Positions 50,727 to 53,572 of a DNA stretch of 53,572 nucleotides are shown in pieces; position 1 is the stretch's first letter; every line of letters starts with the position of its first letter. Both the position numbers and the translations under genes were made by a program. The stretch spans positions 1-53,572 of the forward strand of contig JAGYIG010000022.1 of NCBI GenBank assembly GCA_018402455.1. Direction: 5' to 3'. The notes beneath the pieces are model-generated. The model saw only the letters and a program-made list of their open reading frames with translations, made no database searches and was not told where the DNA came from. This DNA comes from Opitutaceae bacterium (GTDB lineage: Bacteria > Verrucomicrobiota > Verrucomicrobiia > Opitutales > Opitutaceae).

Positions 50727-52754
50727 ATGCCTGATTCAGATCCCGACAAGAAGCGCAAACCCTTGCGTCCTCCCACCCCCGACCGCTTTCAGATGCCCAA
50801 GGTTTTCCTTGTCTGGATATTCATCATCGGCGCCGTCATGGCCCTGTGGTATTTTAATCCGGGCAATGTCTCTCCGCCCACGGAGCTTAATATCGCCCAA
50901 ATTGTGGACCTGACCGAAGAGGGAGCCGTTAAGGTGGGTGAAATCCGTACCGACCTTTCCGGCGGTCGGGATTGGTCGATCATCAAGGGCGAAACCCACA
51001 CCCTCCAGTTCACCAACGCCAAGGGGGAGGCCACGGCTTCTTTCCAGGGGAGCGGACGCCTGACCGATACCAGTCTGGAAAAACTCCAGTCCACCGGGAT
51101 TTATCGCGAGCGCCCGGCCACGACCGTCTGGGCCCAGTTGGCCGGCAACATCATCCCGTTTATTATTATCATTGGTCTGCTGTATTTCCTCTTCGTCCGC
51201 CAGCTGCGTAACGCCGGCAAGGGCGCGATGAGTTTTGGCAAGAGCAAGGCTAAGATGCTGCAGCAGCACCGGGACAAGGTGAGTTTCAAGGAGGTGGCGG
51301 GCTGCGATGAGGCCAAAGAGGAAATCGCCGAAGTCGTGGATTTCCTCAGGGACCCCAAAAAATTTCAAAAGATGGGGGGCAAGATTCCGAAGGGTATCCT
51401 GCTGGTGGGTCCTCCCGGTACCGGTAAAACCCTGCTGGCCAAGGCCGTCGCCGGGGAAGCTGAAGTTCCTTTTTTCAGCGTCTCGGGTTCCGACTTCGTG
51501 GAGATGTTTGTTGGCGTCGGCGCCAGCCGGGTGCGCGATATGTTTGAGCAGGGCCGTAAGAACGCCCCCTGCATCATCTTCATCGATGAAATCGATGCCG
51601 TGGGCCGCCAGCGCGGTGCCGGCCTCGGCGGCGGCAACGATGAGCGCGAGCAGACCCTCAACTCTCTGCTCGTCGAGATGGACGGTTTTGATACCACCGA
51701 CGGCGTGATCATCGTCGCGGCGACCAACCGGCCCGACGTGCTCGACAGCGCGCTGCTGCGCCCGGGCCGTTTCGATCGGCAGATTCACGTCGACCTGCCC
51801 GACCTCCTCGGCCGTGACCAAATCCTCCGCGTCCATGCGCGAAAAATCTCCCTTTCCGACGATGTGGACCTCACCGGGATCGCCCGGGCCACCGCCGGTA
51901 TGTCCGGCGCCGATCTCGCCAACCTCCTGAATGAGGGAGCGCTGCTGGCTGCCCGCCGTAACAAGAAAAAGGTGGAAGCCATCGATATGGAGGACGCCCG
52001 CGAGAAGGTGCTGTTCGGCCGTGAGCGCCGCCGGGTCATGGACGACGACGAAAAAAAGATGACCGCCTACCACGAAGCGGGACACGCCTTGATCGGAGCG
52101 TTGCTCAACGACGACTGGTTGCCCATCCACAAGGTCACCATCCTGCCGCGTGGTCAGGCCTTGGGCATGGCCATGTATGTTCCCCGCAAGGAGATGCTGA
52201 GCTACCACAAAAAGCGGTTGCTCAACACCATCGCCTCCGGACTGGCCGGCAGAATCGCCGAAGAGATGGTCTTCGATGACATTTCCAACGGCGCGGCCAG
52301 CGATATCAAACAGGTCACCCGCACGGCCCGTCACATGGTGTGTGACTGGGGCATGAGTCCCCTCGGCCCGATCGCCTACGGTGAAAACCAAGACACCGTG
52401 TTTCTCGGCCGGGACATCACCCGCAACGAGCACCTTTCACCCGACACCGCCAATCTCATCGACGTGGAGGTCAAGAAGATCATCCATGACCAATACGAGC
52501 GCGCCACCCAGCTCATGACTGAACACCGCGCCGCCTTGGATGGAATCGCCGAGGGATTGCTCGAATACGAAACCATTGAAGGTCGTCACGTGATGGAGAT
52601 CATCCAACACGGGGAGATCAAATCCCCGGTCATCTCCAGCCTCCCGCCCGTGGATGAGCCGGAGGAAAAACCCAAAGCCGATGGCGAAAAGGGTAAGCAG
52701 GAATCGGAGTCAGATTTGGGTGGAGCCGGCAGCCCGGCCCCCAGTCCGGCCTAA
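50727..52754 (+). CDS. ftsH: ATP-dependent zinc metalloprotease FtsH
   Basis: FtsH is a membrane-anchored AAA+ hexamer that degrades membrane and regulatory proteins, and controls lipid A synthesis in many Gram-negatives. The 675-residue protein has two membrane segments ([18 protein letters not shown] and [17 protein letters not shown]) flanking a periplasmic domain. Walker A GPPGTGKT is at 228-235, Walker B is [11 protein letters not shown], the arginine-finger region is [10 protein letters not shown], and the zinc site HEAGH is at 449-453. A charged C-terminal tail of about 40 residues follows the protease domain. The start ATG at 50727 lacks a clear ribosome-binding site. The gene is intact. 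Confidence 0.97.
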   Translation: MPDSDPDKKRKPLRPPTPDRFQMPKVFLVWIFIIGAVMALWYFNPGNVSPPTELNIAQIVDLTEEGAVKVGEIRTDLSGGRDWSIIKGETHTLQFTNAKGEATASFQGSGRLTDTSLEKLQSTGIYRERPATTVWAQLAGNIIPFIIIIGLLYFLFVRQLRNAGKGAMSFGKSKAKMLQQHRDKVSFKEVAGCDEAKEEIAEVVDFLRDPKKFQKMGGKIPKGILLVGPPGTGKTLLAKAVAGEAEVPFFSVSGSDFVEMFVGVGASRVRDMFEQGRKNAPCIIFIDEIDAVGRQRGAGLGGGNDEREQTLNSLLVEMDGFDTTDGVIIVAATNRPDVLDSALLRPGRFDRQIHVDLPDLLGRDQILRVHARKISLSDDVDLTGIARATAGMSGADLANLLNEGALLAARRNKKKVEAIDMEDAREKVLFGRERRRVMDDDEKKMTAYHEAGHALIGALLNDDWLPIHKVTILPRGQALGMAMYVPRKEMLSYHKKRLLNTIASGLAGRIAEEMVFDDISNGAASDIKQVTRTARHMVCDWGMSPLGPIAYGENQDTVFLGRDITRNEHLSPDTANLIDVEVKKIIHDQYERATQLMTEHRAALDGIAEGLLEYETIEGRHVMEIIQHGEIKSPVISSLPPVDEPEEKPKADGEKGKQESESDLGGAGSPAPSPA

Positions 52755-52766
52755 GGCCTAGCCCGA

Positions 52767-52794
52767 CGGTTCTTCGCCCGAGGGCGATGAACCG
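52767..52794. terminator. Hairpin just after ftsH
   Basis: CGGTTC-tt-CGCCC-ga-GGGCG-at-GAACCG forms a long imperfect stem 12 bp after the ftsH stop. It has no T run, so it may stabilise the ftsH mRNA 3' end or terminate weakly. Confidence 0.45.
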
Positions 52795-52922
52795 CCTCAA
52801 AGTAGAGGAGAGCTCGACCCCATCATCGAGCCGCCCTTGCCTCCCCGGGTAGGGCGGATTCGCCGAAACCGCCGCTCCAGGCTGACGGCCCCTTCCGCCC
52901 TTCGGCCGTTCAGTCTTCCTTC

Positions 52923-53500
52923 GGCTTGGGGCTTCGCTCCTTCGCGTTTAACCCGCAAGCTGACGGGACCTTCGACCAGCGACCTTTAGACTTTTAGATA
53001 ATCGCCGCAGGCGATCCCCCTTTCAGTCTTTTCTTGGCTTGGGCCTTCGCGCCTTCGCGTTTAACCCGCAGGCTGACGGGACCTTCGACCAGCGACCTTA
53101 AGACTTTTAGATAATCGCCGCAGGCGATCCCCCTTTCAGTCTTTTCTTGGCTTGGGGCTTCGCGCCTTCGCGTTTAACCCGCAAGCTGACGGGACCTTCG
53201 ACGTTTCGACTTTCCGACTTTCGACCTCGCCGCAGGCGATCCCCCAACTACAAGATTAAAAGTTTGACCCATTAGGCTTGGGGCTTCGCGCCTTCGCGTT
53301 TAACCCGCAGGCTGACGGGGAGGGACCGGCTCCGTCCGGTCCGCGCTCCATCCTGCCCGCTCCGCCGATTCCGGCTACTCACTACTTCTGGCCCAGACCT
53401 CCAGCCTTTCAGTCTTCCCTTGGCTTGGGACTTCGCGCCTTCGCGTTTAACCCGCAGGCTGACGGGGAGGGACCGGCTCTGTCCGGTCCGCGCTCCATCC
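52923..53500. repeat. Array of five related hairpin-rich repeats after ftsH
   Basis: A 45-bp core beginning GGCTTGGGGCTTCGCGCCTT and ending AACCCGCAGGCTGACGGG occurs five times, starting at 52923, 53036, 53149, 53275 and 53422. The first three copies are exact 113-bp tandem units that also share a spacer with ATCGCC-GCA-GGCGAT nested in AAGACT...AGTCTT. Copies 4 and 5 share a different spacer with GGACCGG-ctccgt-CCGGTCC. A degenerate copy may lie near 52878-52916. The 818 bp from 52755 to the window end contain no credible gene; short open frames here are artefacts of the repeats. Confidence 0.8.
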
Positions 53501-53572
53501 TGAGTTGTGTGCGTCAAGTTCTGCAAAAAGAGATGCAGTGGTGAGCGGTTTGATGGGTTAATTGGATAAAAG

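Noticed and set aside
50736..52433. A 565-residue minus-strand frame opposite ftsH
   Set aside because: Antisense shadow of ftsH with biased composition and no motif.
52923..53500. CRISPR array
   Set aside because: The 45-bp cores are spaced 113-147 bp apart, the spacers are themselves repeated and hairpin-rich, and no cas gene is present.

Overview
The window looks like a high-GC chromosome segment from a Verrucomicrobiota bacterium, most likely near the Opitutaceae. The best single marker is a 51-residue gene at 40941-41096. It matches what I recall of the small basic protein shared by Chlamydiae and Verrucomicrobia. The rest (HisA, RecR, SmpB, omega subunit, SerS, TilS, FtsH, LpxL-type acyltransferase) is ordinary chromosomal housekeeping of a Gram-negative cell. 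No search was run, so the lineage is inferred.

Layout. 1-4.3 kb: a sugar epimerase, an M42 aminopeptidase, hisA and a flavin disulfide oxidoreductase. 4.3-33.7 kb: one almost unbroken minus-strand surface-polysaccharide locus of about 29 genes. It has Wzm/Wzt export genes at its 5' end, then glycosyltransferases of several families, four methyltransferases, an O-carbamoyltransferase, two hexapeptide acetyltransferases, two Wzy/WaaL-type membrane proteins, and an initiating sugar-phosphate transferase at its 3' end. Many genes are joined by ATGA stop/start overlaps, so they are probably translated as a coupled operon. 33.9-36.4 kb: DJ-1/PfpI protein, SDR protein, ybaB and recR. 36.5-37.0 kb: tRNA-Gly(CCC) followed by two tandem structured repeats that each end in a copy of the tRNA 3' end. 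37.0-39.8 kb: a membrane-protein gene split by an IS3-type element. 39.9-42.3 kb: PopT-like protein, small basic protein, cutA, rpoZ, smpB. 42.4-46.2 kb: thrB, a response regulator, trmL and two oligopeptide ABC ATPases, mostly frameshifted. 46.4-50.6 kb: LpxL-type acyltransferase, sulfotransferase, serS, tilS. 50.7-52.8 kb: ftsH. 52.8-53.6 kb: a gene-free array of hairpin-rich repeats.

Reading-frame quality is uneven. Two patches (about 20.9-22.5 kb and 43.1-44.9 kb) carry many one-base indels across consecutive genes. Single frameshifts break an O-antigen ligase (near 9.14 kb) and the normally essential tilS (near 49.9 kb). Protein-level similarity continues across every break in another frame, so sequence error is more likely than true gene decay. 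I rebuilt the genes by frame-hopping, including a CheY-like regulator and a convergent trmL/dppF pair that no single open frame shows.

How it fits together: the locus should build a heavily modified (methylated, carbamoylated, acetylated) glycan on undecaprenyl phosphate. PopT would recycle that carrier, LpxL would supply lipid A, and the sulfotransferase may decorate a sugar. The least explained structure is the tRNA-Gly repeat tract.
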